Below are positions 13,334 to 20,831 of a stretch of 28,032 nucleotides of DNA, one piece after another. Numbering within the stretch: the stretch's first letter is position 1; every line of letters begins with the position of its first letter. The notes under the pieces were generated by a model. That model was not told where the DNA came from. It saw only the letters and a program-made list of their open reading frames with translations, and ran no database searches. The DNA is from Vulcanimicrobiota bacterium (GTDB lineage Bacteria > Vulcanimicrobiota > Vulcanimicrobiia > Vulcanimicrobiales > Vulcanimicrobiaceae), in assembly GCA_019245275.1 (NCBI GenBank), contig JAFARW010000003.1, forward strand, positions 1 to 28,032, written 5' to 3'. The position numbers were made by a program, and so were the translations under genes.

Positions 13334-14497
13334 TTACTTCGTGTTCCAGGCGGGCTTCTGAAAGCGCAGCGGCTTCCCGAAGCCTTCAATCCGTGCGTTC
13401 GTATCGCCGGATGCAACGCTCCACGCGCCTTGCTCCTCGGCGGTGAAGAACGCGCGGCGCTGGTCTTGGATCAGGTTGCGTGCGGCATGATACGCGACGT
13501 CGTCGACAACATAAAGGTGCCGGCCAAAGTGCAGCACGGTCGTATTAAAGAAGAGCGCCATTAAAATCGAACCGCCCAGCGCCCACCTTGCGAGTACGGG
13601 GCGCCCTAGCATCGCCAACGCCGCGCCGATCGCGAGCAGCGCGACGAACGCCTCCGTGTAGTGCGTCCCGGCGCGCGCGAGCGGAAAACCGGTTTGCTCC
13701 GCGAGCACGAGTTCTGCAAGCAGTGGCAGCGCCAGCAGTATCCGCCAGCCCAAAAGCAGCGGCGCAAAAGCGAACGGCGCGAGCATCTCGACCACGAACG
13801 CGACGTCTTGCGGCAAATGGTGAACGCCCAACGAGTACAGTGGAATCGATGCATGTTGGCCGGCTGAAAACAAGAACCACTGATAGGCCAGCGCATTCGC
13901 TAGCGCCAGAACAGCTACGGCACTCCCGATACGCCGGTCGTACCAGATTGCGCCGGCGATTCCAAACCAGATCAAGAAGAGCGCAAGATCTTCCTTAACG
14001 CCGAGCAAGAGTTGCGCCACGATCAACGTCCACACCAGCGACCGCTTCGCGACTGCAATCGCGAGTAGAAAAATCAACAGCGCCTCGAAGTGGCTCTCCG
14101 AGAAATCGTTATAGGCGAAGCCTTGAACCGCGGGGGCAATTAAATACGCCAGGGCAAGGCAGATTGCGGCGCTCCTTTCGACCCCGACCCGGCGCGCAAA
14201 TGCGAACAGCGCGACGCTCGAGCCGGCGATGAGAAGCACCTGGGCCGCGATCAGCGTTTCTTGGTACGGATAGATTTTGACAAACGGAACGAGCACGAGC
14301 AGCAGCCACGAATCGTGCACGAACCAATGCGTCTTTCCCTCGGCCCAATTGAAGGCGCTGCCGTCACGGGCGACGTGGGCTAAGCTTTGCAAAAAAATGC
14401 CGTTGTCGAAGCCGTAGTAGAGCGCATGCAGCTTGTTCAGATCTAACGCAAAATAGAGCGCCGCAAAGAACGCTGCGGCGACGGCAACGATCCTCAC
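13334..14497 (-). CDS. DUF2079 polytopic membrane protein
   Basis: A 387-residue membrane protein with about nine or ten hydrophobic segments. It carries features of DUF2079, a family distantly like GT-C glycosyltransferases: YYGFDNGIFLQSLAH near residue 30, FSESHFEALLIF, and LLLGVKEDLALFLIWF with the conserved Lys-Glu-Asp. The N-terminal HWFVHDSWLLLVLVPF also fits. Activity is unknown; transfer of sugar from a lipid carrier at the outer face of the membrane is plausible by fold only. GTG 14497 is the start, 10 bp after the DUF192 stop, so the genes are cotranscribed. The stop codon touches the palindromic element. Confidence 0.82.
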   Translation of the reverse strand: MRIVAVAAAFFAALYFALDLNKLHALYYGFDNGIFLQSLAHVARDGSAFNWAEGKTHWFVHDSWLLLVLVPFVKIYPYQETLIAAQVLLIAGSSVALFAFARRVGVERSAAICLALAYLIAPAVQGFAYNDFSESHFEALLIFLLAIAVAKRSLVWTLIVAQLLLGVKEDLALFLIWFGIAGAIWYDRRIGSAVAVLALANALAYQWFLFSAGQHASIPLYSLGVHHLPQDVAFVVEMLAPFAFAPLLLGWRILLALPLLAELVLAEQTGFPLARAGTHYTEAFVALLAIGAALAMLGRPVLARWALGGSILMALFFNTTVLHFGRHLYVVDDVAYHAARNLIQDQRRAFFTAEEQGAWSVASGDTNARIEGFGKPLRFQKPAWNTK

Positions 14498-14507
14498 CAG
14501 CTTCGAT

Positions 14508-14954
14508 TCAGGGTTGCTTAGCTAATTCGGGCAGCTGCGCGCCCGCGCGAAGTCCGTCGCCCGCCGCTTCACCGGCGGGTAACTCGATAACGTACTTGGC
14601 TCGGCCCAAGACGCGCGCAACGCGATCATCCGGCGTATCGAGCGTTGCCGCCGGTACATCCGCAGACACCGATCTGACCTGTCCGTCGGCGGCAACGAAG
14701 ACCATGTCAAGCGGAATCAGCGTATTCTTCATCCAGAATTCGACGACGTCGTCACGATTGAAAATAAAAATCATTCCGCTATGCGTGGGCAAGGCCGTGC
14801 GATACATCAAACCGCGCTCTTGCTTAGCTTCGGTGTCGGCTACTTCCAGGGAGAGCACGGCGAGGGGCGCTTTTAACGTTAGAAGAGGTTGAGGCGTAGA
14901 AGCCGGCTGTGCGGCGAGCGTCGCGGCCAGCGTCAAGGCACTAAGAATCGTCAT
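14508..14954 (-). CDS. DUF192 family exported protein
   Basis: A 148-residue protein with an N-terminal signal peptide (TILSALTLAATLAA) followed by a DUF192 domain. Typical family motifs are present: ERGLMYRTALP, SGMIFIFNRDDVVEFWMKNT, IPLDMVFVAADGQV and a C-terminal AKYVIELPAGEA. The domain is a small beta fold of unknown function, often secreted. ATG 14954 lies inside the end of polA (14-bp overlap), so translation is coupled to polA. Nothing specific links the protein to replication; the coupling may be purely genomic. Confidence 0.88.
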   Translation of the reverse strand: MTILSALTLAATLAAQPASTPQPLLTLKAPLAVLSLEVADTEAKQERGLMYRTALPTHSGMIFIFNRDDVVEFWMKNTLIPLDMVFVAADGQVRSVSADVPAATLDTPDDRVARVLGRAKYVIELPAGEAAGDGLRAGAQLPELAKQP

Positions 14955-17610
14955 ACATCTCGACGTCGTACCAATTTGAACCGGACTTCAACGTCACTTC
15001 AATCGGAACGCTCAGCTCGAGCGCCGACTCCATCTCTTTGCGCACCAACTTGGCGACGTCGGGAAGTTGCGCCGCGGCGACTTCAAATATCAGCTCATCA
15101 TGGATTTGCAGGAGCATTTGCGCATCCAGATTCGCCTCCGAGAGCGCCGCGTCGATCCGCACCATCGCGAGCTTCATCAAATCGGCGGCGCTGCCCTGAA
15201 GCGGCGCATTGGTCGCCTCACGCTCCGCCGCTGCGCGCAGCATGTAATTCGGCGAGCGCAAAGCCGGCATATAGCGGCGGCGGCCGAGAATCGTGGAGAC
15301 ATAACCGCTCTCACGTCCCTGTTCCAAAACGGAATCGATGTAGGCGCGCACGCTCGGAAAGCGCGCGAAATACGCTTGCGTCATCGCCTTCGCATCGGCG
15401 CGGCTGATTTCGAGCCGCTGCGCTAAACCAAAATCCGACATGCCGTAGAGCAGACCGAAGTTAACCGATTTTGCGATCCGTCGCTGATTTGGATCGGCCG
15501 CGCCGTCGGAGCCGATGTTGAAGATTTGGCGCGCGGTAAAGTCGTGGATATCTTGGTGCTCTGCAAAGGCGCGGCGCATCGCCTCATCGCCCGATAGGTG
15601 CGCCATCAAGCGCAATTCGATCTGACTGTAGTCGGCTGCTAACAGGACGCGATCGTCACTTGAGGCTACAAAAGCGCGCCGAATGCGGCGACCCAGTTCG
15701 CCGCGCACCGGGATGTTCTGCAGATTCGGGTTCGTCGAGGAAAGCCGCCCCGTCGCCGTCGTCGTCTGATTGAACACCGTGCGAAGCCGCCCATCCGCAT
15801 CGGTCAATTTCGGGATGACGTCGACGTACGTGTTCTTGAGCTTCGTCACCTCACGGTACTCGAGGACTTTCGCGCAGATCGGATGGTCACGCGCGAGCGT
15901 CTGCAGCACCTCAACGCCGGTCGCCCAACCGGTTTTCGTCTGCTTGCCGCCCGGCAGCTTCATTTGATTGAAGAGAATGGTGCCAAGTTGCTGCGGCGAG
16001 CCGATATTGAATTCCGCACCCGCAAGCTCAAAGATTTCGTCCGCCAAGCGTTTAGCAGCCGCCTCGATCTCCGCAGAAATAATCTGCAGCTCACGCGGAT
16101 CGATCATGATACCGCGCCGCTCCATCTTCGCGAGAATCGCTGCCAACGGAACTTCAACATCTTCGTACAAGCGCAGCTGCCCACGATCGCGCAGTCGTTC
16201 GCGTTGCGCGTTGACGAGCTGCAGCGCCGCGTCCGCGTACGCCGCCACGTCTTCGGGAACTGCACGGTCCAACAACTCGGCAGCGGCTTCGGCAACGTTC
16301 GCAAAGGAACGCGACGGATTGAGCAAGTGTGCGCCGATCATTGGATCGTCTTGAAACGGCCGGAACGCGAAACCGTGGCGGTCGAGCTCGGTCAAGACGC
16401 CCTTGCTGTCGTACGCAACGAGTTGGTGCGTACCTGACCATAACGCCGAAAATGCCGACCGCACCGGTTCGTGCGCCAAGGCCGCAGCGAGAAATCCGAT
16501 CCCGGTTCCCGGCGCCCCCGAAACACCGATCTCGCCACCGGCGCGCAACGCAACGCCGATTTGCGCGCTCGACTGCAGACGATGCAACTCATCCGCCAAC
16601 CGTGTGAAATCCGGTGGATCGACGGCGCTGACGTACGAGCGCCACGTGCCCATGAGCGTTTCGTCGTGCGCAAACATCGGCACGTCGACGGGAACATCGA
16701 GCTTCGCCAACAGCGATTTAAATTCCAAATCGCGGTACAGCCGGTACAATTCATCGTTGGAAGGCGAGGCGTAAGCGCTGCCCTCCCAATCGATGTCGAC
16801 GTCGAGCTCGCTGCTGACGACCGAAACGTTGCGACAAGTCTTGGCCTGGTCGCCGAACTGCGCGACAAGAGCTTCGAGCTTCGCGGAGCCTGCTAGCGAA
16901 GGTTGCGCGACCAAACGATCGAGCGAGCCCGCCGACTTAATAAGCTTGATCGCCGTTTTTTCACCAACGCCCGGTATCCCGGGCAGATTGTCGGACGGAT
17001 CGCCTTTGAGGCCGCGATAATCAGGCAGTTGCGACGGATCGAGATCGAATCGTTCGCGCACCGCCGCAACGTCGTACCGCCCAAGTTCCGTGATGCCGCG
17101 GCGCGTCATCAACACCGTCGTGCGATCGTCGACAATCTGCAGCAAGTCTAAATCACCCGTCACAACGAGCGTCCGCTGCTGCAAGGCGGCCGCTTTGCGC
17201 GCCAGCGTCGCAATGACGTCGTCGGCTTCCTGATTCGTCATCTCGATGATCGGGATGCGGTATATATCGAGAATCTGGCGCACGAGCGCAAACTGGCTGC
17301 GCAGATCGTCCGGCGATTCCGTTCGATTCGCCTTGTAGTCGGCATACATCTCGACGCGTGCCTGTGGCATCCCCTTATCGAAGGCGGCAATCACATGCGT
17401 CGGTCGCTCGTCTCCGATCAGCTTATTGAGCATCATCGTGAAGCCGTAAGCGGCGTTGATCGGAACGCCTTTGGTCGTCGTCAACATCGGCAGCGCAAAG
17501 TAGGCACGGTAGACGAGGCCGTACGTGTCAAGCAGCATTACCGTCGCGCTGTCGGGCTCGAGTGCCGGACGAGAGGCGATCGGCTTTTCCGGTGAAGCGG
17601 ATCGCGGCAT
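14941..17610 (-). CDS. polA: DNA polymerase I, proofreading domain degenerate
   Basis: PolA fills gaps in replication and excision repair. Of 889 residues, about 1-300 are the 5'-3' exonuclease, including MLLDTYGLVYRAYFALP, DDVIATLAR and GVGEKTAIKLIK. About 300-480 is the 3'-5' exonuclease fold, but its metal-binding motif Asp-x-Glu is replaced by VALRAGG and the third motif is not evident, so proofreading is probably lost, as in Taq and Bacillus PolI. The C-terminal polymerase carries motif A DYSQIELRLMAH (Asp660), motif B RRIAKSVNFGLLYG and motif C QIHDELIFE (Asp838). ATG 17610 is the start, with only a weak ribosome site. The order polA ... rpsA-coaE matches Mycobacterium. Confidence 0.95.
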   Translation of the reverse strand: MPRSASPEKPIASRPALEPDSATVMLLDTYGLVYRAYFALPMLTTTKGVPINAAYGFTMMLNKLIGDERPTHVIAAFDKGMPQARVEMYADYKANRTESPDDLRSQFALVRQILDIYRIPIIEMTNQEADDVIATLARKAAALQQRTLVVTGDLDLLQIVDDRTTVLMTRRGITELGRYDVAAVRERFDLDPSQLPDYRGLKGDPSDNLPGIPGVGEKTAIKLIKSAGSLDRLVAQPSLAGSAKLEALVAQFGDQAKTCRNVSVVSSELDVDIDWEGSAYASPSNDELYRLYRDLEFKSLLAKLDVPVDVPMFAHDETLMGTWRSYVSAVDPPDFTRLADELHRLQSSAQIGVALRAGGEIGVSGAPGTGIGFLAAALAHEPVRSAFSALWSGTHQLVAYDSKGVLTELDRHGFAFRPFQDDPMIGAHLLNPSRSFANVAEAAAELLDRAVPEDVAAYADAALQLVNAQRERLRDRGQLRLYEDVEVPLAAILAKMERRGIMIDPRELQIISAEIEAAAKRLADEIFELAGAEFNIGSPQQLGTILFNQMKLPGGKQTKTGWATGVEVLQTLARDHPICAKVLEYREVTKLKNTYVDVIPKLTDADGRLRTVFNQTTTATGRLSSTNPNLQNIPVRGELGRRIRRAFVASSDDRVLLAADYSQIELRLMAHLSGDEAMRRAFAEHQDIHDFTARQIFNIGSDGAADPNQRRIAKSVNFGLLYGMSDFGLAQRLEISRADAKAMTQAYFARFPSVRAYIDSVLEQGRESGYVSTILGRRRYMPALRSPNYMLRAAAEREATNAPLQGSAADLMKLAMVRIDAALSEANLDAQMLLQIHDELIFEVAAAQLPDVAKLVRKEMESALELSVPIEVTLKSGSNWYDVEMYDDS

Positions 17611-17670
17611 GCGGATTACTCGGTTTCGGCGAGCGCTACATATCGCCTAGAGAGGCCCCCTCTCAACGCC

Positions 17671-17856
17671 GTGGAAGCGGTCCGCGTGGGCGAACAGCTT
17701 CCGCAATGGAACTCGACTTCGACGCGGTGCCGTTACTGCGGCAGAGATGAAGATCAACCGCCGGAGACGTCCGCACGCAACCAGCCGGCCGTTTTTCAGG
17801 TCGTGGTGGCGTGCGCTTCATGCGGCCGCGCGTTCGCCGCAATCTCTCGCAACTAA
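17671..17856 (+). CDS. Small zinc-ribbon-like protein
   Basis: A 61-residue frame with two CxxC knuckles, CRYCGRDE (after residue 19) and CASCGRAF near the C-terminus. Spacing of about 30 residues is typical of a zinc ribbon. The start is GTG 17671 or GTG 17686; neither has a strong ribosome site. A short perfect hairpin, GAGAGG-CCC-CCTCTC (17650-17664), lies directly upstream. The stop codon TAA is followed at once by AGGAATTC and the ATG of the next gene, suggesting coupling. An overlapping frame has no comparable motif. Function unknown; nucleic-acid or protein binding is possible. Confidence 0.6.
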   Translation: MEAVRVGEQLPQWNSTSTRCRYCGRDEDQPPETSARNQPAVFQVVVACASCGRAFAAISRN

Positions 17857-17864
17857 AGGAATTC

Positions 17865-18365
17865 ATGCGTAGAAATCTCGGGCCCGCGTTGGGCCTCTTC
17901 ATGTTGCTGCTCGCGATTTCGGCGGCGCCAATCCGCGCGCAAACGCCGACGCCGCATCCTTTCGCGCTGCCGACACCGCACTTGCCGACGGTTCCCTTGC
18001 ATACGGAATTCGTCGTCGAGGTCAACCGGCTCGGACAGATCGTGCGCGTGAAGTCCGGTAAATCGTGCAAGAATCTGACGTTCAACGCGCAGACGTACGG
18101 CAATGTGCTCCAAATGTGGATTCGCAAGCCGGATGGACATGCAATCGTCGGCCTGTACCGCGTGAGCTACGATTACAATCCGCGCACGCAGAGAGTGCAC
18201 CGCGGCGTTGCCTTGCTCTCACGCGGCGGAAACTGGGGCAACAAAGCCGGCGCCGTGACCGACATGTTGATCATCGATGCTCGCAATCGAGCGCAGCACC
18301 GCGGTCTTCCCGGCCTACAGCAGATCATGCGCCCGACCCCCACGCCGAAGCCCAGGAAGCTCTGA
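17865..18365 (+). CDS. Secreted protein of unknown function
   Basis: A 166-residue protein with a clear signal peptide (MRRNLG, then LGLFMLLLAISAAPIRA, cleavage near residue 25). A proline/threonine-rich segment (TPTPHPFALPTPHLPTVP) is followed by a compact domain of about 120 residues with beta-like strands (TEFVVEVNRLGQIVRVKSG, VGLYRVSYDYNP) and one cysteine (KSCKN). It ends in a basic PTPTPKPRKL tail. ATG 17865 has AAAGGA 4 bases upstream. I do not recognise the family. Its last codons and stop lie inside the left end of palindrome copy B, so the element's insertion or an exchange may have set the C-terminus. Confidence 0.75.
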   Translation: MRRNLGPALGLFMLLLAISAAPIRAQTPTPHPFALPTPHLPTVPLHTEFVVEVNRLGQIVRVKSGKSCKNLTFNAQTYGNVLQMWIRKPDGHAIVGLYRVSYDYNPRTQRVHRGVALLSRGGNWGNKAGAVTDMLIIDARNRAQHRGLPGLQQIMRPTPTPKPRKL

Positions 18366-18517
18366 TTACGTCTCCGTGGTTCAGCCTCGCGGCGATTTTT
18401 GTCGAGTTCGAGGCCCGAGGTCGGACGCAATGCAGCGCATTGTGGCCGCCGCAGGAACGCTGAAATCGGCAAAAAGCGGCCGAGGATGAATCGCGTGGGA
18501 CTTAATCAGAGGTTCCT
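18354..18517 (+). repeat. 164-bp imperfect palindromic intergenic element, copy B
   Basis: This aligns base for base with copy A (13168-13331) at a constant offset of 5186, with no gaps and about 19 differences by eye (about 88% identity). Its terminal arms match in about 18 of 21 positions, and the central hairpin CAATGC-AGC-GCATTG is unchanged (18428-18442). It covers the stop codon of the secreted-protein gene and ends 11 bp before the next ATG. Minus-strand frames through it (for example EPLIKSHAIHPRPLF) recur in copy A but are by-products of the repeat. The 160 bases between the flanking genes hold nothing else. Confidence 0.85.
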
Positions 18518-18528
18518 TAGGTAAGTGA

Positions 18529-18729
18529 ATGGACTGGTGGCTGCGACATCGCGGTGATATCGACTCCGCCGTCGACCGCGATATCGAACGAAGCTGTCGC
18601 TCCAAAGACGCCTACGAGACTGAAGAAGCAGCGCGCGCCGTCGCCGCGATGAACGGCATGGCCAACGTTCTGCACACGTATCACTGCGTCTACTGCGACA
18701 ACTGGCACCTCACGCGGCAAAAGCGATAA
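18529..18729 (+). CDS. Small cysteine-containing protein with a C-terminal CxxC...WHLT motif
   Basis: A 66-residue protein. After an N-terminal helix-forming part it reads CRSKDAYETEEAARAVAAMN and ends YHCVYCDNWHLTRQKR. This Ser-Lys-x2-Tyr ... CxxCxxWHLT pattern is common in small proteins of actinobacteria and their phages. It looks like a one-knuckle zinc-binding module completed by the first cysteine and the histidine. No function is established that I know of. ATG 18529 has TTAGGT about 8 bases upstream. It lies 4 bp before the FAH-family gene, so the two are cotranscribed. Confidence 0.75.
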   Translation: MDWWLRHRGDIDSAVDRDIERSCRSKDAYETEEAARAVAAMNGMANVLHTYHCVYCDNWHLTRQKR

Positions 18730-18733
18730 AGCA

Positions 18734-19597
18734 ATGCGATTGCTGACTTTTTCGGACGATGCCCAAGACGCCGTCCGCCGTCCCGGCGTGCTCATCGATC
18801 GGCGTATCTTTGCTCTGCAGTGCGACTCGCTAGAAGCGTGCGCGTCGCTGGGGCGTGCCGCGCTGGACGAACTTGTGGCGCAAGCTCGCCACCCAGAAGG
18901 AAAGCCGCTCGAGGAGGTGCGCTTGCGCGCACCGGTTGTGCCATGCAAGAACGTCTTTTGCGTTGGGCGCAACTACCTCGAACATGCACAGGAAGGTGCG
19001 CGGGCCTTCGGGCGTCAGGTGAAGACGCGCGACGTTCCGGAGTTCTTTACCAAGGCCGTCACCGCGATCGCGGACCCAAACGCAACGCTGAAATTCTCCT
19101 CGCACTTATCGCAGGAGTATGATTGGGAAGGTGAACTTGCGATCGTGATCGGCAAGGCGGGGCGCGATATTGCCGATGCGGACGCAGGCGATCACATCTT
19201 CGGCTACACGTGCCTGAACGACATCACCGCGCGCAACCTTCAGCGTGCGCATGGACAGTGGTTTAAGGGCAAGAGTCTTGACCAAAGTTGCCCGCTGGGG
19301 CCTTGGATCGTTACGCCGGAAGAAATCGGCGACGCGCAAGATCTCAAGCTCGAAGTCCGTGTCAACGGAGTCTCAAAACAAGCTGCCTCAACCGCGACGA
19401 TGATCTTCCCAATAACGCGCATCATCGCCGAACTCTCCCGCGGGCTGACGCTCGAGCCCGCCGATGTGATCGCAACGGGCACGCCGGCGGGCGTCGGCTT
19501 TGCGAGAACGCCGCCGGAATTTTTCCACGACGGGGATAGGGTTGAAGTCGAGATCGAGCGGATTGGAAACCTCCGAAATACAATTGCAATCAGCTGA
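18734..19597 (+). CDS. Fumarylacetoacetate hydrolase family protein
   Basis: A 287-residue member of the FAH superfamily, metal-dependent enzymes that cleave or decarboxylate beta-keto acids in aromatic catabolism or act on oxaloacetate. The visible core contains VFCVGRNYLEHA, EFFTKAVTAI, YDWEGELAIVIGKAGRDI (the metal-binding Glu-x-Glu), YTCLNDITARNLQ, GQWFKGKSLDQSCPLGPWIV and IATGTPAGVGFARTPPEF. These are the standard motifs of 2-hydroxyhepta-2,4-diene-1,7-dioate isomerase-like and acylpyruvase-like members. The substrate cannot be assigned, and no aromatic-catabolism genes are nearby. The ATG follows the preceding gene by 4 bp. Confidence 0.9.
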   Translation: MRLLTFSDDAQDAVRRPGVLIDRRIFALQCDSLEACASLGRAALDELVAQARHPEGKPLEEVRLRAPVVPCKNVFCVGRNYLEHAQEGARAFGRQVKTRDVPEFFTKAVTAIADPNATLKFSSHLSQEYDWEGELAIVIGKAGRDIADADAGDHIFGYTCLNDITARNLQRAHGQWFKGKSLDQSCPLGPWIVTPEEIGDAQDLKLEVRVNGVSKQAASTATMIFPITRIIAELSRGLTLEPADVIATGTPAGVGFARTPPEFFHDGDRVEVEIERIGNLRNTIAIS

Positions 19598-19616
19598 CTT
19601 ATCTAAGGGGTCGCCC

Positions 19617-20792
19617 ATGAACGCCGGCACAGCATTAAAGCGCACGCTCCTTACGATCGTCGTCATCATCATCGGAACATCGGCGTGCGCCGGCAGCGCG
19701 TCGACGCCGATTTCGGCGCGCTATAACGCCTTCGGCTTCGATCTCTTCGGGAAGCTAACGGGTTCGGATCAGGGGAACGTCGTCGTCTCGCCGATTAGCG
19801 TCGCGCTGGCGCTCTCGATGGCGCAAAACGGCGCGGCGGCAAAAACGCGCACGGCGATAGCGCGCGTTCTGCACGTCAGCGACTTATCAGACGCTCAACT
19901 CAATGCCGGCGCCGCGCAGTTGATGCAGAATCTGCCGACGCCGAGCAACGATCTTCAGTTCTCGATCGCAAACTCGCTCTGGGTGAAGAACGGGTTTCCG
20001 ATTCGCGAAGCGTTTTCAAAAGAAATCCAAAGTTCGTACCGTGCCAAGGTGGCGAACATCTCGTTCGACTCCGGCGGCATTGCGCAGTTGAACGGCTGGG
20101 TGAAAGAAAACACGCTCGGCTTGGTGCCCAAGATCCTCGATCGGTTCGAGACCCTCGACGCAGCCGTGCTCGCAAACGCCGTCGCTTTGAAAGCGAAGTG
20201 GCTGCATCCATTCAACCACAATCAAACTTCGGCCGGGCCTTTCTACCCTGCGAGCGGCGCGTCGCATTCGGTCAGTATGATGCGCCAGACGGCGGACTTT
20301 GAGTACGCAAAGGGCAGTGATTGGCAACTCGTACGACTTCCATATCGCGGCGATCGCTTCTCCATGTACGTCTTCTTACCGGCGAAAGGGAGTCGTATCG
20401 CAATAACCGGTTCATTGTTCGATCAGGCGCGCAGCCGTTTAAAGTCAACATCGCTGGCGCTGGAATTGCCGCGCTTCGTCGTCAATTACAAGACCGAACT
20501 CAACGGTCCGTTGTCAGCACTCGGCATGGGAATCGCGTTCGATCCAAACGGCGCGGCGAATTTTTCGCGACTGACTCCTAAGCCGGTTTACATTACCAAG
20601 GTAGCGCACGTTACTTACGTGCGAGTCGACGAAGACGGCACGCAGGCTGGGGCCGCCACAGCCATTGTCATAACCGAGACCGTGGCCAGGCGGGGCGAAA
20701 CGATGATCGTCGACCACCCGTTCTACATGATCTTGCGAGACGATCAAACCGGTCAAGCCCTCTTTTTGGGCCACATCACAGCACCAACGTAG
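19617..20792 (+). CDS. Exported serpin (serine protease inhibitor)
   Basis: A 391-residue serpin. ATG 19617 has AGGGG 7 bases upstream and is followed by a signal (KRTLLTIVVIIIG) ending in TSAC, a weak lipobox with Cys24; secretion or lipid anchoring are both possible. Serpin landmarks are NVVVSPISVALALSMAQNGA, LWVKNGFPI, NALALKAKW-like VANAVALKAKWLHPF, SMYVFLP and the C-terminal VDHPFYMILRD with LFLGH. The reactive-loop hinge GTQAGAATA (small residues at P15-P9) matches inhibitory serpins, so the protein should trap a protease. By alpha-1-antitrypsin numbering P1 would be Thr, but the loop is about two residues longer and the following RR could be the true site. No target protease is nearby. 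Confidence 0.92.
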   Translation: MNAGTALKRTLLTIVVIIIGTSACAGSASTPISARYNAFGFDLFGKLTGSDQGNVVVSPISVALALSMAQNGAAAKTRTAIARVLHVSDLSDAQLNAGAAQLMQNLPTPSNDLQFSIANSLWVKNGFPIREAFSKEIQSSYRAKVANISFDSGGIAQLNGWVKENTLGLVPKILDRFETLDAAVLANAVALKAKWLHPFNHNQTSAGPFYPASGASHSVSMMRQTADFEYAKGSDWQLVRLPYRGDRFSMYVFLPAKGSRIAITGSLFDQARSRLKSTSLALELPRFVVNYKTELNGPLSALGMGIAFDPNGAANFSRLTPKPVYITKVAHVTYVRVDEDGTQAGAATAIVITETVARRGETMIVDHPFYMILRDDQTGQALFLGHITAPT

Positions 20793-20831
20793 CGGTAGGG
20801 ATAGGCCTCCAGGCGCGCCAACCAGCCGCGG

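Noticed and set aside
17562..17750. Alternative 62-residue plus-strand frame before the secreted-protein gene
   Set aside because: It overlaps the polA start, is arginine-rich and has no motif; the overlapping frame with two CxxC pairs is better supported.
18173..18605. Minus-strand open frames over palindrome copy B whose peptides recur over copy A (for example EPLIKS..HPR.LFADFSV)
   Set aside because: The similarity comes from the repeated DNA itself. The frames run through flanking genes at both ends, have no ribosome sites and begin in unrelated sequence.
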